From positions 29,801,175 through 29,865,174 of the forward strand of contig CM023540.1 of NCBI GenBank assembly GCA_013350335.1: a DNA stretch of 64,000 nt. Direction: 5' to 3'. Within the stretch, counting starts at the first letter, position 1; each line of letters begins with the position of its first letter. The DNA is from Chimonanthus salicifolius (lineage: Eukaryota > Streptophyta > Magnoliopsida > Laurales > Calycanthaceae). Below, one piece after another: positions 12,132 through 22,981 of the stretch. The notes beneath the pieces are model-generated. The model ran no database searches, had not been told where the DNA came from, and saw nothing but the letters and a program-made list of their open reading frames with translations. The position numbers and the translations under genes are program-made.

Positions 12132-13522
12132 TTGGGTCTTGTTGTGTTTGATCTCTGTGAGCCTTTGCTTGCATGTGAGGTTTCTAATCTATCTATTTAA
12201 AGTTTGTATGAGAGTGAGAAGAGAGATGGTTGGTAAGGATTGGCGTGTACGTAAATTATGGGAGGAAATGGTCTTTGAATTGGTTTACTTTTCACTCTTC
12301 CACATATATACACACGTTTTTCCTCTCTAAGTTTTGGTTCTTGCTTTTAAGTTTATTTCATTCCATTATTGTGGTCATCATTATTATTTCATACATTACA
12401 TTCAACTATTATGATGAATCTCTTTGGATGAATCCAAATGATCTCGTTGGGAGATAATTAGCATCACAGTTGCATGTTCTTATAAATAAAATATACAGAG
12501 ATTTTATGTGATTCACCTTTGAAGGCTATGTTCATGGAGCGAATACTGCTCAATTGCACTATGAAGACAATTTGAACAACTTGTTATAAGGATTCTCAAC
12601 CCTTAACCCTATATCCTCTCTCCTTTCTTCTCTCTATGTTTTCTTTTCTCTCCTCTTCCACACTGAGAAAACCCCCAACTTAAGACCCTAGAGAGAAATA
12701 ATCCCTTATATACGAACATTACAAAATACAGACTTGAATCTTGAAACGAATCTTTTGAACCAAACCCATCACATGTTAGGTTCGCAATAGGTCAAGCTGA
12801 GTTTGATTGAACTATTAAAGTCTTAAATATCAAATAGGCCTCTATTTTGGCCTCCTCCAAAATGGATCCACAATGTTCACAAGAGTTGACTGAGTTTCTG
12901 CCTTGTTGGTACTGTAAGTGAGTCCAATAGAATGTGTTTGGGATTCACCCTTTTCTCTATCGATCTGAGCATAAATTTGGAGAATCAATTCGTCAAATTC
13001 AATTTAATTAAGTGGGCTCATTTTCGATCAGAGGTATCCATTTTGTTAAAGTTGGCAGCTCAAACTGAAGTTGGACCATAACATTTTGGACACTCAAGGT
13101 GCTAATGACATCAATCATAAGATCTATGGTATCGAAGATCTGAATATGCAAGAAAGTAAGTATTGATTAATCATATTAGAATATTAACGAGTTCTAAAGG
13201 AATAGATGATTAATACATGCCCCATAATGATCCAGAAATAATTGATTGCTCATTGATTAAATGATCATGATAGGTCATATCCAATGACAGAAACTTTCCA
13301 AGAATAGAGGCACATTTCCCATGAACCAGGTTATTAGATTTTTTTTTTTTGAATTTTGAAGGATTCCATTCACACATATTTATGAAAGGGAAGGCATTCA
13401 CCAAGTTTAACATTTAAAAATTTTAAAATATAATAAATAAATATAAAAGTTAAAATGACACTTAAATTTGAAATAAACATTAATAAATTTGAGGAATGAG
13501 AGATATGAGTCGTATGAAAGAG
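12132..13522. other. DMP upstream region and spacer
   Basis: Contains the DMP 5' flank (12132-12400, with CACATATATACACACG as a possible TATA-like stretch near 12300) and AT-rich spacer. No gene seen. Confidence 0.4.
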
Positions 13523-15060
13523 TTTATGAGTTTGCATAAGTATGACAAAAAAAAAAAATTAATAATATTGTGATGAAAACAAAGCTCCATTCTCATTCAT
13601 TCTTACGATAAAAAATGCAAGAAAAACAAAAATACTAGAGATGTTTTTTACAATAAAATGTCTGATCAAATTTGAAAACTCCATTGATTGTGGCTCATAT
13701 ATAGATACTTGCATGTATTTTACATTCTTTTATCATGCATTCTCATTCTCTATTATTTTGTTTATACAAATTAATTAGATATTTTGATACAGATCGAAGG
13801 GAGCTCAACATTGAATTTCATGTCACGTAGTGCACAAATGTGTAGGTAAAGCATTATGCTGTCATCTTAGGTATCTGTGACGGCGTAAAAAATCACATTT
13901 GTCTTTTTGTAAACATAATCATTTAAGAAGTGAAAAAATACACATACCTCTTTTACAATTAAAATTCTCAATATCGAAATTACTAGTCTTACTACTTGAT
14001 GGTATGATTGAATGACAATAACCTAACCTTTAGGTTAGAATTCAAAACATTGAAGCAATTATTTATTATATATTTCTTTCACACTGTCATTTCATGATAA
14101 GTCTAAGTAGAGGTGAAGAGACGTGATTTGATTCATAACCAGTTCTTAGAATTTCAAATTAGCCTAATGATGGAAGCTAACTAACAGTTTATTTAGCAGA
14201 CACCCTAACAGTAATTTTACTTCCTACCAGTCAAATGATTCAACTTTTATTCTCTACCTTTGTTTAGTTTGTATATAAAAGAAATTAAGAAAACTTTCAT
14301 TGTTTTTTTTCTATTTCCTAATTAGGGTTTCTGTAAGAAGAGAATGATAAAATTTTAGAAAGAAGAAGAAAGAATTTATGTAAAAAATTAAAAAATGCAG
14401 CCTCTATGATCATAGAGATCAATAGAAATCGAAAAAGGAGATATTTGGATTTTTATCCTTACCAACTTGATCTCTTTATTTGATTAGATCAGAAAGAAAC
14501 TTTAGAATTGCTAAATCACAGACGAGATAAATATATAAAGCAAAATATATAAAGCAAATGACAGTTTCTTGCAAAAGATTAAGGCAGAGGTAAATTTAAT
14601 TATTGGCCATTTTATAAGATCTCTAGCATTATATTTAGGAAGAAATTATACTAATTTATGAGTTTGCATAAGTATGACAAAAAATAAAAAAACTAATAAT
14701 ATTGTGATGAAAACAAAGCTGCATTCTCATTCATTCTTACGCTAAAAAATGCAAGAAAAACAAAAATACTAGAGATGTTTTTTACAATAAAATCTCTGAT
14801 CAAATTTGAAAACTCCATTGTTTGTGGCTGATATAGAGATATTTGCATGTATTTTACACTATTTTATCATGCATTCTCATTCTCTATTATTTTGTTTATA
14901 CAAATTATATTAGATATTTTGATACAGATTGAAGGGAGCTCAACATTGAATTTCATGTCACGTAGTGCACAAACTGTGTTTGTAAAGCATTCATGCTGTA
15001 ATCTTGGATTACTCTTTGATATTTGCGATGGCGTCAAAAAAAAAATTTAATATAAAAGAT

Positions 15061-15719
15061 GGCCTCCCATATACACATCCAACTTTTCTTTCTCTATACA
15101 CCCATTTTCAAAAAAATAATATGAAATTACAATTTTGCCCTTCCGCTTAAAATCATCAAACACGTAAATATAAAATGTGTTCGTTCGGATGTTGAAATCA
15201 TCCGAACGAATATTTGGCGAGGGATTTTCAAACTAGGACCGTTTCTCGACCGATTTCTACAAACAAGATATCAAAATTCATCTACTCTGAGTTTTATGAA
15301 ATCCGAGACTGATTTTAAGTAAAAATGGTATAATCTTGGACTTCAAAAATTGTATTCAAAGAATTAAGGAAAAATGGTCTTCCCTCTTAATTCTTTGGGT
15401 ATTTTTTTAAGCCCAAAACTATACCCTTTTTACTTAAAATCAGTCCCAAAGTTCATAAAATTCAAAGTAGATGAGTTTTGATATCCTTGTTTGTAGAAAT
15501 CGGTCGAGAAACAACCTCGTTTGAAAATCCCTCTCTAAAAAACCATCCCAGCATTAGCCACTGAGATATTCGTTCGGATGGTTTCAACATCCGAACGAAT
15601 ACATTTTACACATTACGTGTTCGGATGATTTTAAGCAGAAGGGCAGAATCGTAATTTCACACTAATTTTTGAAAACGTGTGTGTAGAAAAAGAAAAGTCG
15701 GGTGTCTATATGGCCGGCC
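15061..15719. mobile_element. Foldback MULE-like element with 9-bp TSD
   Basis: A 659-bp element flanked by perfect 9-bp duplications ATAAAAGAT (15052-15060 and 15720-15728). The ends are inverted: GGCCTCCCATATACAC at the left, and GGCCGGCCATATAGACAC when the right end is read on the other strand. The inverted arms run deep, pairing ATTTTGCCCTTCCGCTTAAAATC with its counterpart near 15630, CATCCGAACGAA with CGTTCGGATG, and TTTCTACAAACAAGATATCAAAA with its inverse. A 9-bp duplication plus long inverted arms indicates a Mutator-like foldback. No transposase is encoded. Confidence 0.88.
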
Positions 15720-15861
15720 ATAAAAGATATCAGGAAAAATACACATACCTCCTTTACAGTTAAAATTCTCAATATCGAAATCACTAGCCTTACTTGATGG
15801 TATGATTGAATGACAATAACCTAACCTTTAGGTTAGAATTCAAAACATTGAAGCAATTATT

Positions 15862-16548
15862 GGGCAAAATCTTTTTCAGACAGGGGTTTTTCGTTTTTTG
15901 GTAGAAATTACCGCATTGCCCTTCTGCTTCAGCGTAATCCGGTCGTGAGATAGGTCTGAAGGTGCTACAGTAATACTGCATTATTTAAATAATAAAATTT
16001 CCTTCAAAACTTTAAAGTCATTTTTTAAGCACTGTGTATTTTCAAAATTTCTCAAATTAAATATCTGAATTATTACGATAACCTGATAAAAATACTTTAA
16101 GACTTGAAGATCATTTGATACTCCCAAATGCTTAAAACATAGTGTTTTACAGATAAGGGTATCCTTTGGACGGTGACGAAAACACATTTGGGAGTGTTAA
16201 AAGACCTTGAAGTCTTAAAGTATTTTTATCAGGTTATCGTAATTAGTCCGGATATTCAATTTGAGAAATTTTGGAAATACGCAGTGGTTAAAAAATAATT
16301 TTAAAATTTTAAAGGAGATTTTACTATTCAAATAATGTAGTATTACTGTAGCATATGCAAACGGTCTGGACGAATGGATTTAGGCATGAATAATCATCCG
16401 TAACGATCCAATGGTCTGAACGACGGAAAAATGTTTTTATCTCGTGCCCGAACCATACTGACGCAGAAGGGCAAAGTGGTGATTTCCACCAAAAAATATA
16501 AATCCCGTGTCTGCAGAAAGATTATGTTTCGTGTCTAAATTGCTCCCC
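15862..16548. mobile_element. Second foldback element, empty site known
   Basis: A 687-bp insertion in duplication copy 2. Its left arm (AATCTTTTTCAGACAGGGG, TTTTTTGGTAGAAATTACCG, GCCCTTCTGCTTCAG) is the inverse of its right arm (CTGACGCAGAAGGGC, GGTGATTTCCACCAAAAAA, GTCTGCAGAAAGATT). Inner arms such as ACTTTAAGACTTGAAG and CTTGAAGTCTTAAAGT also pair. It is bordered by ATTATT on both sides. The uninterrupted site GAAGCAATTATTTATTAT is preserved in copy 1 near 14055. It shares the GCCCTTC-GCTT motif in its arms with the element at 15061. Confidence 0.85.
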
Positions 16549-17244
16549 ATTATTTATTATACATTTCTTTCACATTGTCATTTCATGATAACTCTAAGAA
16601 GATCAGGTGAAGAGACGTGATTTGATTCATAATCTGTTCTTAGAATTTCAAATTAGCCTAAACTTGTTACATTTCTAAAAATTAGAAGATCAGGTTGACA
16701 ATGATGGAAGCTAACTAACACTTTATTTAGCAGACACCCTAATAGTAATTTTACTTCCTACCAGTCAAATGATTCAACTTTTATTCATTACCCTTGTTTA
16801 GTTTGTTTATAAAAGAAATTAAGAGAATTTTCATTTTTTTTTCTTTTTCCTAATTAGGGTTTCTGTAAGAACAGAATGATAAAATTTTAGAAAGAAGAAG
16901 AAAGAATTTATGTAAAAACTTCAAAAATGCAATTCAGTTTCTTGCAAAGGATTAAGGCAGAGGTAAATTTAATTATTGGCCATTTTATAAGATCTCTAGC
17001 ATTATATTTAGGAAGAAATTATACTAATTTATATGATTTCCTTGATGTTAGAAAGAAATTCCTAGTTGAGATTCATACAATCGAATTACTTGACATTGAC
17101 AATCTCTTGGACAAGACACAACTACTAGTCTTACCAATTAGAACTTGGTAGATAAGTGATCCATCAACTGTTATTTAGATGATCTAAGAAAGTTTTTAAG
17201 AGTGGAAAGGAGGAAAGATAAAGTCAAGACACAAAAATTTGAAT

Positions 17245-17596
17245 AGGGCACTATTAGAGTTGATGTTATCATCTAATCTTCTTATCTCTTATCCCTACAT
17301 TTAGTCTGGACTCTAAGTTCCTCCGCACATTCCTTCTTCTAATCACCTTGCGGATATTTTTACCAAACCTTTAGACAAGGACCCCTTTCATACATTGATT
17401 CGCAAGTTGGGCGTTATCCACATATACGCTCCAACTTGAGGGGAAGTATTAGGGTTGATCTTATCATCTTATCTTCTTATCTCTTATCCCTACATTTAGG
17501 GATTTGATTTCATGTGATTATCTTTGTATTTATCTTTTCCTTATCATGTATACCTCAGTTCTTCTATTAATACAAATGATATACGGGTCTCTCAAC
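17245..17596 (+). mobile_element. Internally deleted Ty1-Copia element
   Basis: A + strand frame gives SSNHLADIFTKPLDKD, then a KLGVIHIYAPT tail and stop, the classic C-terminus of a Copia polyprotein (RNase H end). The polypurine tract GAGGGGAAGTATT follows. The LTR then starts TTAGGGTTGATCTTATCATC (about 17449) and ends near CTCTCAACA (17596). A partial copy of the same LTR start lies upstream at about 17253 and joins the polyprotein end directly. The element has therefore lost nearly all of its coding region. Confidence 0.8.
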
Positions 17597-19240
17597 ATAG
17601 ATAAGAGAACACAAATTTACTCTCCATATTTGATTTGACAGGCACTATGATTTTTCATTGTCACAGTTAAGTTCCTTCGTATGGGTTGACTAAGACTGCA
17701 CTCATTTTCTTTTTAATGTAAAGAAGTCTGTGATCAAATGGTTATCTTTCATAAAATTCTATCAACAGAGAAAATACCCATGCTTAAGTTAAACTCATCT
17801 AATTAACTTGTTGGACACTCAAGAATTTCAAACCACAAAAACGTGGAAAAACCTAAATATCAAAGTTGAATGGTTCTGTCACTTGCAAGAAGCTTGTTCC
17901 TATCATCATTAATCTATTTCCCTTTTTAAGAAGACTTTTATCATTTGATGTTATACACTTATACCTTCTACTTCATATCTCCATTATCTACCATTGATCT
18001 ATCGGCTGTCTTTTTCTTTTCTTTTTTCTTAAATAACTATTTTGACAAACTTTCTTATTCCAATGACTTTGAACTTTAATGAGAATGTTAGAAATGTTGC
18101 TGAAACAGTAGAAATATTGATACTACGGGATTCAAATATGAGATCTCTAACAGTTAAACTACTCCTTACAAGATTAAGATTAGCATATTTTATCATTTAA
18201 AAAGAGGATATACAATGATGTGAATCATCTCTTTGTATTATTTCATTTTTCTTGAATCACTTTGTCTTCCTCATGCTAAATTCGATATTGTACACTTTTC
18301 ACTTTGAGGTGCAATTTTTTTTTTTTTCGCCTTGTTGTTTCATTTTTTTGATAAAATATAAATTGAAATCACAGAAGAATGTAAAAAACTATAGTTTATT
18401 TATATATTAACATTGAAGAAATCATAATGTAGGAAACACACGAAGAATCACACACAATCACAATAAAATTTACATGTTTCAATGATGTATCTATGTCCAC
18501 ACTCCAAAGTAAAATGAGAGCAATTTTTATAGCTTAAAAAATAAGGTTACAACAGTGTTCCCTTCAACAACGTCTATAATGTCCCAGAGATTTTACCCTC
18601 TTCATTTGTATCATGAGCAAGGGTAGAAATCTCAGGAATCGACTGAGATATCATGATTTTAAAAACTGGAATATTTCAGTCGATACGATACATATTGGCC
18701 GCAAATTATTATCCCTGCATGATGTATATTAGTTGAGGCATAAAGTGCAAGACATGGAACATCAAAACATTCATCCTTTTCTAATAGCATCATGGTTCAT
18801 CGCCTCAATCGAAGGTCAATTTTGAGGGAGTCATGTCATTCTTATTTCTTATAGTGAAAATCCTCCTCCTGCCTCAAATGTCTGGTGGCCTCCCACTATT
18901 GTGAGCAATGCTTGCCCATCCAATAGCTCAATTGGGCCAAGTATTGATCCCAATCTCCTCCCTTTAACTTTTTTTTTTTCATGATGAAGAAATTCAAGAT
19001 TCCTACCTTTGTTCAAGAATGAGAGTATTGGATGAAACTCTGAATGCACACACAGAATCCTCCGTAAGTGATGGACATCAAATAACTACAAAACTCAAAC
19101 ATGAGACATTTTATTTCTCCTCCTCCACCTTGATTTGAACAAACATCCACTCCTCCTCACCTCAATTGGTTCATTTACATATTGCCACACATTACATCCA
19201 TGACAACCATTAAATGTATTGGTTATTTGTGCACTAAATC
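17597..19240. other. Gene-free spacer
   Basis: AT-rich; no intact gene seen. A short GATAC/ATATTGGCC-like patch at about 18650-18710 resembles the ATATCGGC family. Confidence 0.4.
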
Positions 19241-19359
19241 TGTTGGGTAGTCAACGAGTCCCAAATCGGTTGTGAATGGGGAAAACTAAGGACTTATATA
19301 GGACTCGGCCACTCCACATATCAAACTAGTCTTTTGGGCTTAGAAGCTCAGTCCTAACA
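19241..19359 (+). mobile_element. Solo TRIM LTR with 5-bp TSD
   Basis: A 119-bp LTR running TGTTGGGTAGTCAACGAGTC to AGCTCAGTCCTAACA, flanked by a perfect 5-bp duplication AAATC (19236-19240 and 19360-19364). It is related to the LTRs at 7578-7680 and about 60050-60150 (CGAGTCCCA-AT-GG-TGT, GGACTTATA, CACTCCA). The single LTR with intact TSD shows loss of the rest by LTR-LTR recombination. Confidence 0.9.
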
Positions 19360-19654
19360 AAATCCTCCACCACAAACTCTTTAATCTTCATGACAATATT
19401 AATTAGTTTTAGCTATCCATTGTTATGCTCAACAGCCAATGTTTCTTTTACAACAGCATTCCCATCTCTACTCTTCTTCCTTAACAACAGAACAGTTTGT
19501 CACTTGTGCTCCAGTGCACTAGCAATTTATTGTTCCAACGAAAGCTCACCTCAAACCCTTAGTTAATGTTTCGTTAGATTAAACAACTCCTCACTTCCTC
19601 TTCGAGGTCAATTCATGTTGGGCCCTTTGCTTCATATGCTAAGAAGCATCGATA

Positions 19655-20155
19655 TTGGTGTGCGTATCGAATATGATACGTATCTGAAATAGGGATACGG
19701 CAAATTTTGAAAAACTAAGATACGGGTGCGGTGGGATACGCCGAATTAAAAAAATTATTATATACATCAACAAAATAAATTCAGACATTTACAAAAATAT
19801 CATAACTTCTACTATATTATGAAAAGATATATATATATAATATGTTTAAAAAGTATTTACAATATTACAGTATATATTTTATATTTTTCTCTCTTTTTTT
19901 TTTTTTTTTTGAAATGGTTCATATATATATATATAGAAAAAGAAAGAGGAAGCACCAGAGGTGCAAGATATTTTTTTTTCCCTTTTCTCCCATGCTGCCG
20001 TATCCTGTGCCTGTGTCCCGCTGTATCCCTCCGTATCTACTGCCATATCCGTATTTAAAAAATATTTTATTTAATTAGATACGTATCCGAGCCGTATCCG
20101 TATCGGAAACGTATCCGACACAGATACTCAAATAGTTTCGGAGTATCCGTGCTTC
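19655..20155. repeat. GATACGTATCC-type dispersed array repeat
   Basis: Built from GTATCCG/CGGATAC and GATACGTATC words, with A/T runs between two such zones (19655-19745 and 19990-20155). The edges AAGAAGCATCGATATTGG and GTATCCGTGCTTCATAG are inverted relative to each other. The middle holds poly(T) and (AT)n runs. No coding sequence. Confidence 0.6.
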
Positions 20156-20517
20156 ATAGATGTTACATGGAGAAAAATGAGACTAGTTGAAAACCTAGAG
20201 GGAGGGGATAAAGAACATGATAATTTATAGAATGAGAGGATAAAATGGAAGGATAGTAGATAAAGAGCTTACTTTAGATGGATGGAGAAGTGGCATTGAT
20301 GTTGATGATGACGATGGCAATGATGGTTAGGAGCCACAATTTGGTTGGAAAATCTAAAAGCTTGAGATATCTCACACAAAACACAAACTATACTTTTTGT
20401 CGATGGAAACTCAAGTTGCAATTGCATCAGAAGACCAGGAGATTTCTTACATTGAAAAATACTAAAACATGGGAGGAAAGCAAGGTCTCATGGATACGGA
20501 CTCCATAAATCTCCCGA

Positions 20518-20905
20518 CTCAAAGAAAATGAGCTGGTGCTCACAACAAAAGAATATATGCAACAGGCTCTCTCTCTCTCGGTTTCCTATTCCCATGTAAA
20601 TAAAACCTTTTGCTGAAGGCAATAGGGAAATGCAGGTTACTGAATTGAAACCTGAGTGGTTGGTCGAAATTGCACCCCACTATTACCAGTTGAAAGATGT
20701 CGAGGATTGTATGTTCTCTCTCTCCCCTAAAATTATTCTATTTCTGGCAAATGGGTCAAAGAAAATGCTCTCTCTCTCCCCTAAAGTTATTTTATTTCAG
20801 GCAGATGGGTAAAAGAAAATGCCTCGTGGAGAAGGTCGAGCTGTTCGGGGCTAGAAGAAGGAAGAAACTGGAAGCTGCACGAGTAGTTCAATTGGTCTAA
20901 GTTTC
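20518..20905 (+). pseudogene. PRP2-type DEAH helicase 3' gene fragment
   Basis: Three pieces match the C-terminus of the plant DEAH-box spliceosomal ATPase PRP2. They are ELVLTTKEYMQQ (20530-20565), VTELKPEWLVEIAPHYYQLK then DVED (20636-20707), and KKMPRGEGRAV (20813-20845). Intron-like sequence ending TGCAG and TTTCAG lies between them, so this is a genomic copy and not a processed one. The last intron-exon border is duplicated (20711-20820). In the downstream copy TCAAAG has become TAAAAG, giving a stop just before KKMPRGEGRA. Nothing upstream codes for the helicase core, so it is a dead fragment. Confidence 0.82.
20711..20820. repeat. 54-bp tandem duplication inside helicase fragment
   Basis: Two units contain TCTCTCTCCCCTAAA-TTATT-TATTTC-GGCA-ATGGGT-AAAGAAAATG. 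Each includes the intron end and the first codons of the last PRP2 exon. Confidence 0.8.
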
Positions 20906-21661
20906 TAAAATTGGATTGAAGGTCTTAGATCTTGCTCCACTTGAGTTTTCCTCGTGCACAAGACTTGCGGATGGTTTTGTTCGTGTATCCAGAGGCAGTA
21001 GTCTCACCTTCATTATGGGTTGGTATGGCCTCCTATTCCAGATGCAGTTTTTGAAGAATTTGCTGCGATCAAGTTGACAAAAACACTGTTAGTGTCCCCG
21101 ATCCAACTGTATATTGGTGTACACTTCAATGGGACCTACTGATTAACAAAATTAGTCATTGATTACTTCCTGATCTAATTGTGTACACTTCAATGGGACC
21201 TTTGTCAAAGGTCCTGATCTAGTATTCATTTTTAACCGTGTTAATCATATATGTATATAATTTGCCCTCATTTTCCTAGTATAATTTGTTAAACGAAAAT
21301 GGGATTTGTTTCTAAGTAAGATAGCCTTTTTGTTATCAGCAGTTTTAGAAAAAAAAAGGTGGCGAGGGGGGTTCATTCTCTTATGCAAAATCAATCATGT
21401 CCTATCACATGAATCATATGTATATACTTCAAAGTTTTGAAGATTTAAAATCTCCAAATTTCTGTTGCATCCAACATAGTACTATAAATTATTGAGAATA
21501 TTAAAATTTTAATTCATGGATTTTAGTTCACACACAAACCGAATGAATTAATAAAGCAAAATTTTATTTACATTTTCTTTGCTCGACTTCATACTCAAGC
21601 ATAAACTTCTGCAATGGATGTATGTCCATCATTATGGTTGTGCCATATGTTGTAAAGGATG
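20906..21661. other. Former 3' UTR and spacer
   Basis: Sequence after the helicase fragment probably includes that gene's old 3' UTR. It contains two copies of TGTACACTTCAATGGGACC (about 21117 and 21183). No gene seen. Confidence 0.4.
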
Positions 21662-21669
21662 ATAGCACC

Positions 21670-22066
21670 TAGGGGTGAAACTCAGGTCGGGTTTTGGCCT
21701 GAACCTGCATGACCCGACCCAAAAATCATGCGGGTCAGGTCATGAAAGTCTGGCCACAAGGTCGAGTCGGGTTGAGAAGTCAAAAACCAGCATTGAATTC
21801 AGGTCGGATTGGATTGAGAGATTTTTAAGTTAACCTGACCTGACTCGATCAAACCCTGACCCGACCTAGTAAAAAGTACGCTAAAGTAGGTTCAAAATGC
21901 GGGTCGGGTCGGGTTATGGGCTGAGTCGGGTTATAATTCTAGTCAGGTCGGGTCAAGACAGTCAGGTCAATAGTTCAGGCGGATCGGGTTGGGTTCCATA
22001 TATTAGTAACTCGGGTCGAGTTGCATTTTAAAAAATCCAACCCGACCCGACCCGATTTCAGCCCTA
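21670..22066. mobile_element. GGGTCGGGTT array element with TIRs
   Basis: A 397-bp element starts TAGGGGTGAAACTCAGGTC and ends GATTTCAGCCCTA, so the termini are inverted (TAGGGGTGAAA versus TAGGGCTGAAA). The flanks are ATAGCACC (21662-21669) and ATAGTACC (22067-22074), an 8-bp target duplication with one mismatch. The body is almost wholly GGGTCGGGTT and its complement. No coding capacity. Confidence 0.75.
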
Positions 22067-22074
22067 ATAGTACC

Positions 22075-22981
22075 CTGCTTGTTATTGCATTTTGGTCCAT
22101 TTCCCCTTTTATCTAAAATTTTGGTAAATAACACAAAATGTATTGTGAACCAAATTTCAATCTTAAAAATCAATGTGTAGGCACTTGATTTTAATTGTCA
22201 AAATCCGCAAATGTCGTTAAATTTAAGCATATTTGTTGATTTTGACCATTAAAAATAAGTGGTCAAACAATAAATTTAGGGATCAAATTTGATCCTTTTG
22301 TAATCTTCAAGTTTGCTTTCATTATATACGGCTTTTTGTGAAAAATGAAATTTAAATAAAAAGAGAATTCTATACATGTACATTGTATAAGCCTTGACTT
22401 AGGTACATACTTAATCAACAATTCTATCTTTAAAAGTTAAAACTAATCTCATTAATTCTCTTCAACTAAATGTGATTAGTGACTTTTAACTTAACTATAG
22501 ACTTGTAGTTATTGATCATTAACTAAATAGAGTAAGAACCTGAAGGCCTAAAAGCGCATATGAGCTCTCATTTATCTATTAGGATCGGAAGTCGAGTTCA
22601 AATAATTAGGGCCCATACATGGGCCTTGTAATTTTAATTCCAATCTTAACCCAAATTTACTTAGACCTAGCCTAGCCCACCTGAATTGCTCCCTTCATTC
22701 ACTATTCAAAACCAAACAAATATCCAACATAAACAATTCAGATAAAAACCAGTGAAGCTAACATCAAAGAGAATTAATATTTTCGTAGAGAGGATATGCA
22801 AAGAACGGGCATTACCAACAAAGATATTTGATATAAGATAGTAATAAAAACATATTAATATGTAATGTGTTTATTGGATTTTAAAAAAAATCGTTATTCT
22901 AACAAAAGTCTGAAAAAAATTCAAATATATGGCGATTTTCTTGATATGTTGACTTAGGAACCATTCCTCTGGAAGAAGAGA
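22075..22981. other. AT-rich spacer
   Basis: No gene seen. A diverged GGCCT/GGGCCC repeat at 22545-22690 is related to the one in PPDK intron 1. Confidence 0.4.

Larger units (their letters stand above)
13523..17031. repeat. Large tandem duplication, two copies
   Basis: Copy 1 is 13523-14656 and copy 2 is 14656-17031. Both begin TTTATGAGTTTGCATAAGTATG and end GGAAGAAATTATACTAATTTA. Long shared blocks include GATACAGAT-GAAGGGAGCTCAACATTG and the run through TTAGGTTAGAATTCAAAACATTGAAG. Copy 2 is longer because it holds two insertions (15061-15719 and 15862-16548). Copy 1 has about 165 bp at 14400-14565 that copy 2 lacks. No intact coding frame is present. Confidence 0.88.

Noticed and set aside
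12067..12457. Overlapping + strand open frames near the DMP start
   Set aside because: Opposite strand of the DMP N-terminus and promoter; no domain.
14935..15045. Possible MADS-box remnant (IEGSSTLNFMSRSA...) in the tandem duplication
   Set aside because: Resemblance to the MADS core is weak, lacks the KRR basic block, and copy 1 has frame changes; not enough for a pseudogene call.
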